From the NCBI RefSeq assembly GCF_000379085.1, contig NZ_KB905378.1, positions 2,851,231 to 2,915,230 of the forward strand: 64,000 nucleotides of DNA. The letters are read 5' to 3'. The translations under genes and the position numbers were made by a program. Below, in pieces: positions 33,427 to 42,124 of this stretch (position 1 is the first letter of the stretch; the number at the start of each line of letters is the position of its first letter). This DNA comes from Halomicrobium katesii DSM 19301 (GTDB lineage Archaea; Halobacteriota; Halobacteria; Halobacteriales; Haloarculaceae). Below the pieces are notes generated by a model that worked only from the letters and a program-made list of their open reading frames with translations, was not told the DNA's origin and searched no databases.

Positions 33427-34083
33427 TCAGGAACTGAGGAAGTAGTTGCGAGCCCGTTTGGTCGCACTGGAGACTTTCTGGACGGCCTCGGTCGGTAGCT
33501 CGTCGCTTCTCGTGTTCTCGACGTTTTCGAAGGCCGTCTCCACGTCGGCGAGGACGTTGCGGTACCGCTCGTCCGAGATGTCGGCCGCGTGCATCATCTC
33601 TTTGAGTTCTCGCAGTTCGCTCTTTACCTCGTTGGTCGACCGAACGTCGCAGATCTTGAGCACGAGGTCGGCCTTGTACGGGATCGGACGGTCGTTCCCA
33701 CGGGACTGCTGGACCTCGACTTCGAGTGCCGTACTGTAGCCGATCTGTACCGTACAGTCGCCGGTGATCAGCGAGGGGTCGCCGTCGGAGAGGTCGATCT
33801 CGCCGAAGGCGTTTTGCTGTACCGTCTCGCTGCTCGAACCCGCGTCCTGGACGTAGAGCTGGCTGTCCTCCTTGTAGAACTCGATGTATCCGGGCTCGCC
33901 GTCGTCGTCGAACTCGCGGGACACGGAGATGTCGTGAACGCCCAGCGAGGTGACGGACCCGTCCTTGTCGGCGACGACCGCTTCCCCGCGCTCGGGGACG
34001 CGGTAGACGCGTACAGCCGACTCGTCTGTGACGGAGAGAGACGCCGTCGACTCGGGATCGGCCGCACGGATCGTTGCACGCAT
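33427..34083 (-). CDS. FHA-like phosphopeptide-binding protein
   Basis: 218 residues. Residues about 20-130 follow the FHA beta-sandwich pattern: VTSLGVHDISVSREFDDDG (the S-R of the canonical GR..S..H site), EFYKEDSQLYVQDAGSSSET (D-G-SSN-T loop, here GSSSET), LSDGDPSLITGDCTVQIGYSTALEVEV (GD..IG..). The canonical first Gly-Arg is not obvious. Residues 145-218 are helical (NEVKSELRELKEMMHAADIS). FHA domains bind phosphothreonine, which fits with the kinase gene divergent from it, 114 bp away. It could link the kinases to the ESCRT-like ATPase; inferred. Confidence 0.7.
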   Translation of the reverse strand: MRATIRAADPESTASLSVTDESAVRVYRVPERGEAVVADKDGSVTSLGVHDISVSREFDDDGEPGYIEFYKEDSQLYVQDAGSSSETVQQNAFGEIDLSDGDPSLITGDCTVQIGYSTALEVEVQQSRGNDRPIPYKADLVLKICDVRSTNEVKSELRELKEMMHAADISDERYRNVLADVETAFENVENTRSDELPTEAVQKVSSATKRARNYFLSS

Positions 34084-34197
34084 ACCAGGTAGTTAGCAAC
34101 CGTTCAATTCAATCTTACGAGTCGACGCGTGAACTGACGAATCAGACCCGATAGCACCGGAAAAACATTAATGATATCCAGCCAGACAGCAGAGACG

Positions 34198-35004
34198 ATG
34201 AGCGATCGGAACCCACCCGACATCGAAGCTGTCACCAGTCCCCCGCGTCGGTCGCTGCGATACGAGCACATCGAGACCAGCGACGAGCCGATCGGGCGAG
34301 GGGGGCAAGCCGTCGTGTACGAGGGACGGGTCACCGACGAGGAGCCACCGGACAGAATCGCACTCAAGGAGCCACCCCGAGCCGGGACGCTCACCGGCGA
34401 CGCGATCGAACGGTTTCTCAGCGAAGCCCAGCGCTGGGAGACGGTCGACGGTCGGGAACGGAACAAGCAGCGCTGGACGGAGTCGGACCACATCGTCGGC
34501 GTCGTCGACACCGGCGACCGGCTGCCCTGGATCGCCATCGAGTACATGGGCGGTGGCACGCTCGCCGATCGCCTCGACGCGAGCGACGGCGGACTGGGAC
34601 TGACCCACGCGCTCTGGATCGGCGAATGTCTCTGCCGGGGCCTGGCCGTCGCCCACGCCTACGGGATCGTCCACCTCGATCTCAAACCGGCGAACGTCCT
34701 CTTTCGCGAGACGGCCGCCGGGACGTGGGACCTCCCCAAGATCGGCGACTGGGGGCTGTCTCGGGTCCTCTCGGAGCAGACCGGAACGATGGACGGACTG
34801 TCGGTGGCCTACGCCGCGCCCGAACAGTTCGAGTCCGACGAGTTCGGCGATCCCGACACGCTGACGGACGTGTATCAGGCCGGTGCGATCGTCTACGCGC
34901 TGCTCACCGGGAACCGCCCTACACCGGGAGTCAGACCGGGATCATGCACGACATCGTCTACGGCGACCCGCCGACGCCGCCCAGCGACTACCGCGACGAC
35001 GTGA
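34198..35004 (+). CDS. Hanks-type Ser/Thr kinase domain, 5' part of a frameshifted kinase-ferredoxin gene
   Basis: From the ATG at 34198 (an ATG at 34171 is less likely) about 240 residues of a kinase are readable: glycine loop [12 protein letters not shown] (about 32-43), ATP-binding Lys in IALKEP, hinge [10 protein letters not shown], catalytic [11 protein letters not shown] (about 159) and DWGLS (about 184) in place of DFG, then YAAPEQF. At about 34913 the frame turns to noise ([12 protein letters not shown]..) and ends at 35004. Adding one G to GGGAACCG restores [15 protein letters not shown] and joins the downstream part in 34944-36215. It is divergent from the FHA-like gene. Confidence 0.85.
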   Translation: MSDRNPPDIEAVTSPPRRSLRYEHIETSDEPIGRGGQAVVYEGRVTDEEPPDRIALKEPPRAGTLTGDAIERFLSEAQRWETVDGRERNKQRWTESDHIVGVVDTGDRLPWIAIEYMGGGTLADRLDASDGGLGLTHALWIGECLCRGLAVAHAYGIVHLDLKPANVLFRETAAGTWDLPKIGDWGLSRVLSEQTGTMDGLSVAYAAPEQFESDEFGDPDTLTDVYQAGAIVYALLTGNRPTPGVRPGSCTTSSTATRRRRPATTATT

Positions 35005-36215
35005 CCGAGGCCATCGACGCGGTCGTGCTGACGGCACTGGAGACCGAGAAGCGGTCGCGATACGAGAGCGTCCAGTTGTTCGAGCGAGCGCTACGCGCCG
35101 TCCGGAGCGGTGGACGGCTGCCGACGATCATCGCAGACCGGGTCGACGAGCCGGTCGATGCCGGCGAGAGAGCGCGCCCAGAGACCGGGCAGTCCAGCGA
35201 ATTACAGCACAGCCACACCCAGCAGACGAGCGACTCGGGACGGAACGAGCAGACGGCAGAGCACCAAGCAGAACCGACAGACACCGTATCGACGGAGTAT
35301 CTGCTCGCAGTCGTCGACGAACTCACCGACAGCGGGGAGCGGACGGTCTCCAGCGAGACGATAGCAGAGCACGTCGAGGACGGGCGACAGTCGGTGCTGG
35401 ATCGGCTCGACGAACTCAAGCAGGCGAACCTGGTCGAGTACACCTCCGACAGACCCTCCGGCTACAGGCCGACCCGGCGCGGGGTCGAGCGCGCGAGGGG
35501 GACCGAGGTCGACGTGTCGAGGACCGACCAGAGCGGCGATCGAGAGACCGGCGGGTCCCAGCACAGAGCGTCGAACATCGGGGCCGAAGCGGTGTACGAG
35601 GCGATCAGGGACCGGTCGCGGCGGGGCACCACGCCGGTTTCGAGCGTCGAGTTGAGCCGAGCGCTCGACGCGAGCCGTGGAGCCGTCCTCGACGCGCTCG
35701 ACGACCTGAAAGACGACGGCCGGGTGGCGTATCGCTCGGACCCCAACGGCGGCTACCACCTCACGGGCTCGCGGGGTGCGGTGGAGCGATCGAGCGACCG
35801 GGGTTCGACGGCGTCGTCCTCGCGGACGGCGACCGTCGAGTACCTGAACGACGAAGTCGTCACAGATCGGGCGTGGGACCCACGAGACGGAGAGGCGTTC
35901 ACGCGGGCCGCCACGAGCGATCTCCCGCCGGAGGACTACGGAACGATCGAGGTCGAACAGGACGAGTACATCCTCGACGCCGCCGAGGCGGCGGGGCTCG
36001 ATTGGCCCTCCTCCTGTCGTGCCGGGGCGTGTACGAACTGCGCGGCCGTCGTCGTCGAAGGCGAGATCGACATGGAGATGCAGCAGATCCTCTCCGACGA
36101 GGAGGTCGAACAGGAGGACGTGGTCCTGACCTGCATCGGGACGCCCGCGTCGGACCGGGTCAAGCTCCTGTACAACGCCAAACACAGGGATCGGCTCCAG
36201 AACAGGGTGATCTGA
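34944..36215 (+). CDS. 3' part: kinase C-lobe end, two winged helices and a complete [2Fe-2S] ferredoxin
   Basis: From an ATG at 34944 the frame gives the end of the kinase C-lobe ([34 protein letters not shown]), a linker, two winged-helix domains ([20 protein letters not shown]; then [20 protein letters not shown]), and about 125 residues equal in layout to haloarchaeal plant-type ferredoxin: [51 protein letters not shown] and VLTCIG with the four cluster Cys, ending [14 protein letters not shown]. Combined with 34198-35004 it forms one 672-residue protein if a missing G is restored. Confidence 0.85.
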   Translation: MHDIVYGDPPTPPSDYRDDVTEAIDAVVLTALETEKRSRYESVQLFERALRAVRSGGRLPTIIADRVDEPVDAGERARPETGQSSELQHSHTQQTSDSGRNEQTAEHQAEPTDTVSTEYLLAVVDELTDSGERTVSSETIAEHVEDGRQSVLDRLDELKQANLVEYTSDRPSGYRPTRRGVERARGTEVDVSRTDQSGDRETGGSQHRASNIGAEAVYEAIRDRSRRGTTPVSSVELSRALDASRGAVLDALDDLKDDGRVAYRSDPNGGYHLTGSRGAVERSSDRGSTASSSRTATVEYLNDEVVTDRAWDPRDGEAFTRAATSDLPPEDYGTIEVEQDEYILDAAEAAGLDWPSSCRAGACTNCAAVVVEGEIDMEMQQILSDEEVEQEDVVLTCIGTPASDRVKLLYNAKHRDRLQNRVI

Positions 36216-36381
36216 GAGCGGCGACGCTCGGGCGGCACCGGCGCGGAGCGGTCGGCAGGAGTTATATGGGTGCCGGGCGACGGTGATCGATACCGTTGGC
36301 TATGCTCGCTTCGAGCCGGGCGGCTCCAGAGATACCGAATCGTTTTATGCGCGGGCAGACAGCAGTGTCGAGAGAGACAGG

Positions 36382-37626
36382 ATGCTCGGAACCGTAGCCG
36401 TCGTCGGTATCGCCGTCGCCGTGTTCGTGGGGTTCAACATCGGCGGCTCGTCGACGGGGGTGGCATTCGGCCCGGCGGTCGGTTCTCGCCTCGTACGGAA
36501 GACGACAGCGGGTGCGCTGTTCGTCGCGTTCGGCTTCCTGGGTGCCTGGACGGTCGGGCGAAACGTCATCGCGACGATGAGCAGCAGTATCGTGCCGGCG
36601 GCCCAGTTCACGCCCGTCGCGAGCGTCGCGGTGCTGTTCTTTACGGGCGCGTCGCTGTTGATCTCGAATCTCTACGGCGTCCCGGCCTCGACCTCGATGA
36701 CGGCCGTCGGCGCGATCGTCGGGCTGGGCCTGGCCTCCGGCACCCTCAACCAGGCGCTCATGTTCGTGATCGTCTCGGCGTGGATCGTCGCGCCGCTTCT
36801 GTGCTTCGTCATCGGCGTCGTCGTCGGACGGTACGTCTACCCGCATCTCGACCGCTACGTCGCGTTCACGAAGTTCGACCTCCACTTCGTCCAGCTCGAC
36901 CGCTCGGGAACGATCCCGCGCCCGTATCTGAACGTGAACGCGTCGCCACAGGACATCGTCGGCTCGCTCCTGGTGATCGTGATCGCCTGCTACATGGCGT
37001 TCTCGGCGGGCGCGTCGAACGCGGCCAACGCCGTGGCCCCGCTGGTCGGAGAGGGTGGCTCGCTCACCGTCAACCAGGGCGTCTTGCTCGCGGTGGCGGC
37101 CTTCGGGCTGGGGAGTTTCACCATCGCTCGGCGGACCCTGGAGACGGTCGGCGACGACATCACGGAGCTGCCGATTCTCGCGTCGCTGATCGTCTCCGTG
37201 GTCGGTGCCTCGGTGATCACGGTGCTGTCTTACTTCGGGATCCCCGCGAGTCTCGCGGTCAGTACGACCTCGACGATCATCGGGCTGGGCTGGGGGCGGG
37301 CGAGTCGAGCCGCGACGTTGACAGAGCTGGCGACGCCGACCCCCGAGCGCCCGGATCTGGAGGTCTCGACGGGCGCGCTGGTCACCTCGCGCGTCGAGGA
37401 GGCACCCGCCGGTCCGACCATCGGAGATATCGCCCGCGAGGAAGCGCCCGCGGAGAAGCCCACAGAGGTGCCGGACGTGCCAGACGTGGGCGCGGAGGGG
37501 CCCGCGGATCTCGACGAGCGGAGCCTCTTCGATCCGGGCGCGGCGAAACGGATCGTGACGATGTGGCTGTTGACCCCGTCGCTGGCGATCGCCGCCTCGT
37601 ATCCGGTCTTCGCGTTCCTGCTGTGA
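36382..37626 (+). CDS. pit: PiT-family inorganic phosphate transporter
   Basis: 414 residues. Two homologous halves: VGFNIGGSSTGVAFGPAVGSRL in the first and CYMAFSAGASNAANAVAPLVG in the second carry the PiT family GANDVANA-type signatures. About ten membrane helices; a cytoplasmic segment rich in Glu/Pro (about residues 310-385) lies before the last helix. It moves phosphate with H+ or Na+. A TATA-like GTTTTATG is at 36342-36349. It lies between a kinase gene and the convergent HEAT-like gene; no functional tie is evident. Confidence 0.88.
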   Translation: MLGTVAVVGIAVAVFVGFNIGGSSTGVAFGPAVGSRLVRKTTAGALFVAFGFLGAWTVGRNVIATMSSSIVPAAQFTPVASVAVLFFTGASLLISNLYGVPASTSMTAVGAIVGLGLASGTLNQALMFVIVSAWIVAPLLCFVIGVVVGRYVYPHLDRYVAFTKFDLHFVQLDRSGTIPRPYLNVNASPQDIVGSLLVIVIACYMAFSAGASNAANAVAPLVGEGGSLTVNQGVLLAVAAFGLGSFTIARRTLETVGDDITELPILASLIVSVVGASVITVLSYFGIPASLAVSTTSTIIGLGWGRASRAATLTELATPTPERPDLEVSTGALVTSRVEEAPAGPTIGDIAREEAPAEKPTEVPDVPDVGAEGPADLDERSLFDPGAAKRIVTMWLLTPSLAIAASYPVFAFLL

Positions 37627-37663
37627 GCGGTACGGGCGGAGAGAGGGTCCGGGGCGGGAGTGA

Positions 37664-40600
37664 TTACCTCTGGTCGTCCAGTTCGGAGAGACACGTCCGG
37701 AGGGCGTCCGCCACCTCGCCGTCGGCCCGCGTTACCCGACGTTCGAGTCGCTCGCGGTGGGCGGCGAGTGGCTCCGGATCGATCGCCGCGATCGCGGCGA
37801 GGTCCTCGCCGGCCCGTTCTCTCGCCCAGCGGTCCGAGTCCGACAGCGCCGCGAGCAGGGTCGCCGCCGCTCGCGAGCGGACTGTCGCGTGCCGCGTCGC
37901 CAGTCGCCCGAGCAGCCAGACGGCGAGTCGGCGACGCGCTGGTCCGCCGCGTTCGTACCGGACGGCCATCGCGGTGGCTACCGTCTCGGGCGTGCGTTCG
38001 GCGTGGCCCAGCAGGCCGAGGACCGCGTCGACGATCGCCTCGTGCGTTCGCGGTTCCCGCCCGGGCCGTCCCAGCAGGTGACCGATCGCCTCGTCGGCCG
38101 GGAGCACCGCGGTGGTTCCGAGCGTCGCGATCGCCTCGATGGCGTCGACGCGAACCGCCCAGTTGTGGGCCTCGCAGGCGTCGAGCAGCGTCGCGACGCC
38201 GCGGCGGTGCAGCCCCTCGTCGTCGCTCAGCGGGAGGAGCCGGGTGAGCGACGCGAAGACGGCCTCGTGGCGGTTCAGGTTGACCGACTGGGAGAGCAGT
38301 GCCGCCAGAACGTCGTCGCGGTCGGCGGGCGCGACGTGGTTCTCGATGTGTTCGAACGAGCGGTCCCGCGTCTGGTCGTCGGCGAGGACGAGAAACTGCG
38401 CGGTCACCGCCGGCTCCAGCGTCGGTTTCGTCGGATCGCCCGGCCACGATTCGAGAATCGTCTCGTAGGACGAATCGCCGCCGAGCCCCGCCGCTCGCGC
38501 GGTCACCGTCGCCAGTCCGTCCGTGGTGACGCTGTCGCGCGGGAGGTCGTAGTGGGGTGAGGCCGCCGCGGGCGACGTGAGAAAGTCGACGGTCTCGGAC
38601 AGCGCCCACGCGAACGACTCCGTGATCGTGTGGTTGGCGCGCGCGCAGGTGGCGACGACGCGAAAGAGCCAGTACGTCGACAGCGGGCTGGGAGCGATGT
38701 CCCGGAAGTTGGTGACGATCTCGCCGTCGTACTCCTCGTGGAGGCGCTCGCCGACGGGGTGGAGCCGTCCGTGAACGGTGCCGGGCGCGTCCTCGGCGAC
38801 GGCGGCGAGCAAGCGACCGGCGGCACGGGTGACGGTCGGAGAGGTGTCGGAGACGAGGGCCGTCAGCGACGGCTCGACGAGCGAGTCGAGTGTCACCGAG
38901 CACTCCGTCCCCAGGATCGTCACCACGGGCAACAGAGCGGGCCGCGTCACGCTGTCGGTCCGAATCCGGTCACACAGCGTGTCGGCGACCGGGACGAGCG
39001 CAGCCGGATCGGCGTGACCGATTCGGGCGAGCCCACCGGCGGCCGAGCGCCTGACGCCGCGCTCGCGTGCGCGGAGATGCGTCGTCAACGCCGCGACCAC
39101 GCGGTCCGTGACCGACGGCTCGATCGCTCCGCAGTGACCCAGCGCGCGACAGGCCGCGAGCGCGACGTATCGAGGGCCGTCGACCGCGTCACAGAGCGCG
39201 TCGACGAGGGGCGAGGAGACGCGCAGGGAGTCTCCGACCAGCGTGGCGGCCGTGTGGGCGGCCTGGGCGCGAACAGCGTCGGACGGGTCGCGCAGTCGCT
39301 CGATCACCACGTCCGCCAGCGCCGCCGGCTCGTCCGTCGCCCTGACACGCAACGCGGACAGTGCAACGTCGCGGACGCCGGGCGACGGCGCGGACGCGTA
39401 CCGACAGAGCAACGCCCCGACGCTCTCTGCCGGTGGAGCCGAGGAGGCCGTCCGCTCAGAGGGGGTCTCGACGCGGGGAGCGAGCGTCGACAGCGCGCCG
39501 AGGACGGCGACGGGCGAGGCCGTCTCCCGGAGCGTGGGGGTACTGGCGAGGAGCTGCTGACGGACGGTCGGACGCAGGGACGGCGCGTGGACGGCGATCG
39601 AGACCAGACGCTCGCAGGCGCGGCGACAGCGGGCGCGAGACGCCGCGGCGAGGCGGGACGCGATCTCGTCGACGGTGTCGGCCGTGGCCGCCGCCGGGTC
39701 GACCGTCGAAGCGCCCCGCTCGGCGTCCCGGTCTGTGTCCGGGTCACCGTCCAGCAACGCCCAGGCGGCGTCTCTGACCGCGGGACTGGGGTGGTGTCGC
39801 CACGCGTCGTCGGGACCGCCCGGAAGTGAGTCCGCGCGGCCCATCGTTTCGAGCAGGGACGCGGTCAGTTCGCCGTCGTCGGTCCAGAACCGGTCTGCGA
39901 GCCAGTCAGTCGCCGAGACGGTCTGGGGAGCCGTCTCGGCCAGCGCCGTCGGCCACGCCGTCCGTCCGGGGCGCTCGCGCTCGCGTGCGCTCTCGGGGAA
40001 CGGCGACCAGCCGGTCCGACAGCGCAACAGGAGTCGCGGATGAGCGGTGACGAGCCTCGCCAGTCGCCGGGCGCGCGACTCCGAGAGCGTCTCGCCGGGC
40101 GGACAGGAGCCGAGCACCTCGGCGACGACGGTCGGCTCGTGGTCGACGAGCACGGACAGACACGCGAGCAGCGGCGTCTCCTCGCGTCGCTCGGCCAGAG
40201 AGTGGAGGCGGTCGCGTGCCCGTCTGCGCGCCGCCTCGTCACCGTCGAGGAGAAGGAGGGTCGAGAGCCACGCGAGCAGCGGCGGCGCGACCGGGTCCGA
40301 CTGGACGACGGCTTCGAGACGCCGAACGGTCGCCGCCGTGAGCCGGCCACCCTCGGCGACGGCAGTAGCGAGGGCCTCGGCGACGAGCGCGTCACGCTCG
40401 TCGTCGCCGAGGAACTCGACCAGCGTCGGTGCCGCCTCGGTGACGGCCTCCGGCGCGGCCTCGGCGAGTCGCTGGAGCGGCTCGGACGCCGGGTCCGGAT
40501 CGAGAATGTCCATCCCGTCGCCCTCGTCCTCGGCGTCCCGGCGGTCTCGGAGGACGCGACACTGCACGGCGACCGGTCCGGTGCGGTGCTTGGCGTCGGT

Positions 40601-42121
40601 CTGTCCGGTGGCTGCGAGCACCGACACGGCCTGGGGTCGCACCGCGGGATCGTAGGCGGCCACGGGCCAGGCAATCCGCCCGAGCAGCGAGCACAGGGTC
40701 GGTTCGATCTCGGCGAGTCGTTCGAAGACAGACAGGACGCGCCGCCGCACGTGCTCGTCCTCGTCGGCGAGCATCGACTGGAGGACGCCGACGGCCGCGA
40801 GCCGATGGCTGTCGGCGTGGCGCGCGATCGCGTCGCAGATCGAAACGCCCGCGTGGCGCAGCGAGTCGTCGTCGGCGTCTCGGAGCGTGCGCGCGACTTC
40901 CAGATACCGGTCGAGATCGACGAGTGCGGCCAGTTCCGAGCCCAGTTCGTCGAGCGGATCCGGAACGCCCAGCCCGCTGTGGGGCGACAGCTGGAACCAC
41001 ACGAGCAGATCGACGAGATACCGTGCCCGTCCGGGGTGGTCAGAGCGCAGTGCCCGGACGGCCGTCAGGAGCACCCCGACGGCGGCACCCAGAACGTCGT
41101 CGTCTCCGTCGGTCAGCCGGGACCCCACCCGTCGCTGGAAGCGTGCGAGATCGATCGTCGACGGATCGAACGTGTCACCGATCGCGTCGAGGGCCGTGTG
41201 CCGAACGCGGCGGTCGTCGTCGTCGGTCGCGGCCAGGAACCGCTGGGTGTACGTCCCAGCCAGGCGTGGCTCGTGGCGAGCTACCCGTCCCAGCGTCTTG
41301 AGGGCCGCCGCCCGGACCTGTGGCTCCGGGTCGGTCGCACGCTCGGAAACGGTGTCCAGAAACGGCTCGACGCGGGCCGGTGCTGCGACGCCGGTGTCGA
41401 ACTTCGTCCCGCGTCCCGCCGTCTCCCCGAGAGCCTCGATCGCGGCGGTCCGAACGTCCGGGGACGGGTGGTCGAGCAGCGACCCGATCGCGTCCAGCCC
41501 CGCGAGGTGGCCGGGCAGGAACCGCCCGATCCGGCCGAGCGTCGCGAGCGCGTCACAGACGGTGGCCGGGTTCTCGCGGTCCAGCTCCCAGACGAGGCCG
41601 GCGACGAGGGGCCGAAGCATGGCCGGTTCGCTCGTCGCGACCCGCACGACCGCCCAGGCGGCCTCGTTCCGGACTGCCGAGTGGGCGTCGTCGGCCGCGT
41701 CGACCAGCGGGCCGAGCAGCGGCTTTGCCACACCCGGAGCCGCGGTGCCGAGATCGCCGAGGAGCGCCGAGAGCGCGGCGGTGTCGACGGCGGATTCGCC
41801 GGCATGCGTGAGGGGCCGTCGGAACGTCTCGACCAGCGGCGCGAACGCCCGCGGCCGACGGCAGCCCAGATCACGCAACGCCGCCAGCTCCGCCCGCGTC
41901 GGGGTCGCTCCCGGTCCGATCGACGACTCGACCGCGTCGACGACTTCGGTCGTCCGGTCGGGCCGTGAGTCGGTGGCCGCCGCGAGTGCCGCGAGCGCGG
42001 CTCGTCGCCGCGCGATCGTCTCCGAATCGAGGGCAGCGAGCGCGCGGTCGATCACCGCCTCACCCGAGACGTGTCCGGTCTCGAAGCCGACACGGAGCGA
42101 CCGCGGCGTCCGATCGAACAC
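37664..42121 (-). CDS. Giant HEAT/armadillo-like repeat protein
   Basis: 1485 residues from a GTG at 42121. Nearly the whole protein is built of degenerate 35-45-residue helical repeats with the pattern (D)xxxVRxAAxxALGxxA: e.g. DPEPQVRAAALKTLGRVARHEP, DDDRRVRHTALDAIGDTFDP, DPSDAVRAQAAHTAATLVGD. No catalytic motif, signal or membrane segment. Such solenoids are protein-binding scaffolds. It starts four bases after the VWA gene and ends the moxR-VWA-HEAT operon, so it is probably the adaptor on which the MoxR/VWA pair acts. Start choice: the only in-frame start near the upstream stop. Confidence 0.85.
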   Translation of the reverse strand: MFDRTPRSLRVGFETGHVSGEAVIDRALAALDSETIARRRAALAALAAATDSRPDRTTEVVDAVESSIGPGATPTRAELAALRDLGCRRPRAFAPLVETFRRPLTHAGESAVDTAALSALLGDLGTAAPGVAKPLLGPLVDAADDAHSAVRNEAAWAVVRVATSEPAMLRPLVAGLVWELDRENPATVCDALATLGRIGRFLPGHLAGLDAIGSLLDHPSPDVRTAAIEALGETAGRGTKFDTGVAAPARVEPFLDTVSERATDPEPQVRAAALKTLGRVARHEPRLAGTYTQRFLAATDDDDRRVRHTALDAIGDTFDPSTIDLARFQRRVGSRLTDGDDDVLGAAVGVLLTAVRALRSDHPGRARYLVDLLVWFQLSPHSGLGVPDPLDELGSELAALVDLDRYLEVARTLRDADDDSLRHAGVSICDAIARHADSHRLAAVGVLQSMLADEDEHVRRRVLSVFERLAEIEPTLCSLLGRIAWPVAAYDPAVRPQAVSVLAATGQTDAKHRTGPVAVQCRVLRDRRDAEDEGDGMDILDPDPASEPLQRLAEAAPEAVTEAAPTLVEFLGDDERDALVAEALATAVAEGGRLTAATVRRLEAVVQSDPVAPPLLAWLSTLLLLDGDEAARRRARDRLHSLAERREETPLLACLSVLVDHEPTVVAEVLGSCPPGETLSESRARRLARLVTAHPRLLLRCRTGWSPFPESARERERPGRTAWPTALAETAPQTVSATDWLADRFWTDDGELTASLLETMGRADSLPGGPDDAWRHHPSPAVRDAAWALLDGDPDTDRDAERGASTVDPAAATADTVDEIASRLAAASRARCRRACERLVSIAVHAPSLRPTVRQQLLASTPTLRETASPVAVLGALSTLAPRVETPSERTASSAPPAESVGALLCRYASAPSPGVRDVALSALRVRATDEPAALADVVIERLRDPSDAVRAQAAHTAATLVGDSLRVSSPLVDALCDAVDGPRYVALAACRALGHCGAIEPSVTDRVVAALTTHLRARERGVRRSAAGGLARIGHADPAALVPVADTLCDRIRTDSVTRPALLPVVTILGTECSVTLDSLVEPSLTALVSDTSPTVTRAAGRLLAAVAEDAPGTVHGRLHPVGERLHEEYDGEIVTNFRDIAPSPLSTYWLFRVVATCARANHTITESFAWALSETVDFLTSPAAASPHYDLPRDSVTTDGLATVTARAAGLGGDSSYETILESWPGDPTKPTLEPAVTAQFLVLADDQTRDRSFEHIENHVAPADRDDVLAALLSQSVNLNRHEAVFASLTRLLPLSDDEGLHRRGVATLLDACEAHNWAVRVDAIEAIATLGTTAVLPADEAIGHLLGRPGREPRTHEAIVDAVLGLLGHAERTPETVATAMAVRYERGGPARRRLAVWLLGRLATRHATVRSRAAATLLAALSDSDRWARERAGEDLAAIAAIDPEPLAAHRERLERRVTRADGEVADALRTCLSELDDQR

Positions 42122-42124
42122 GGT

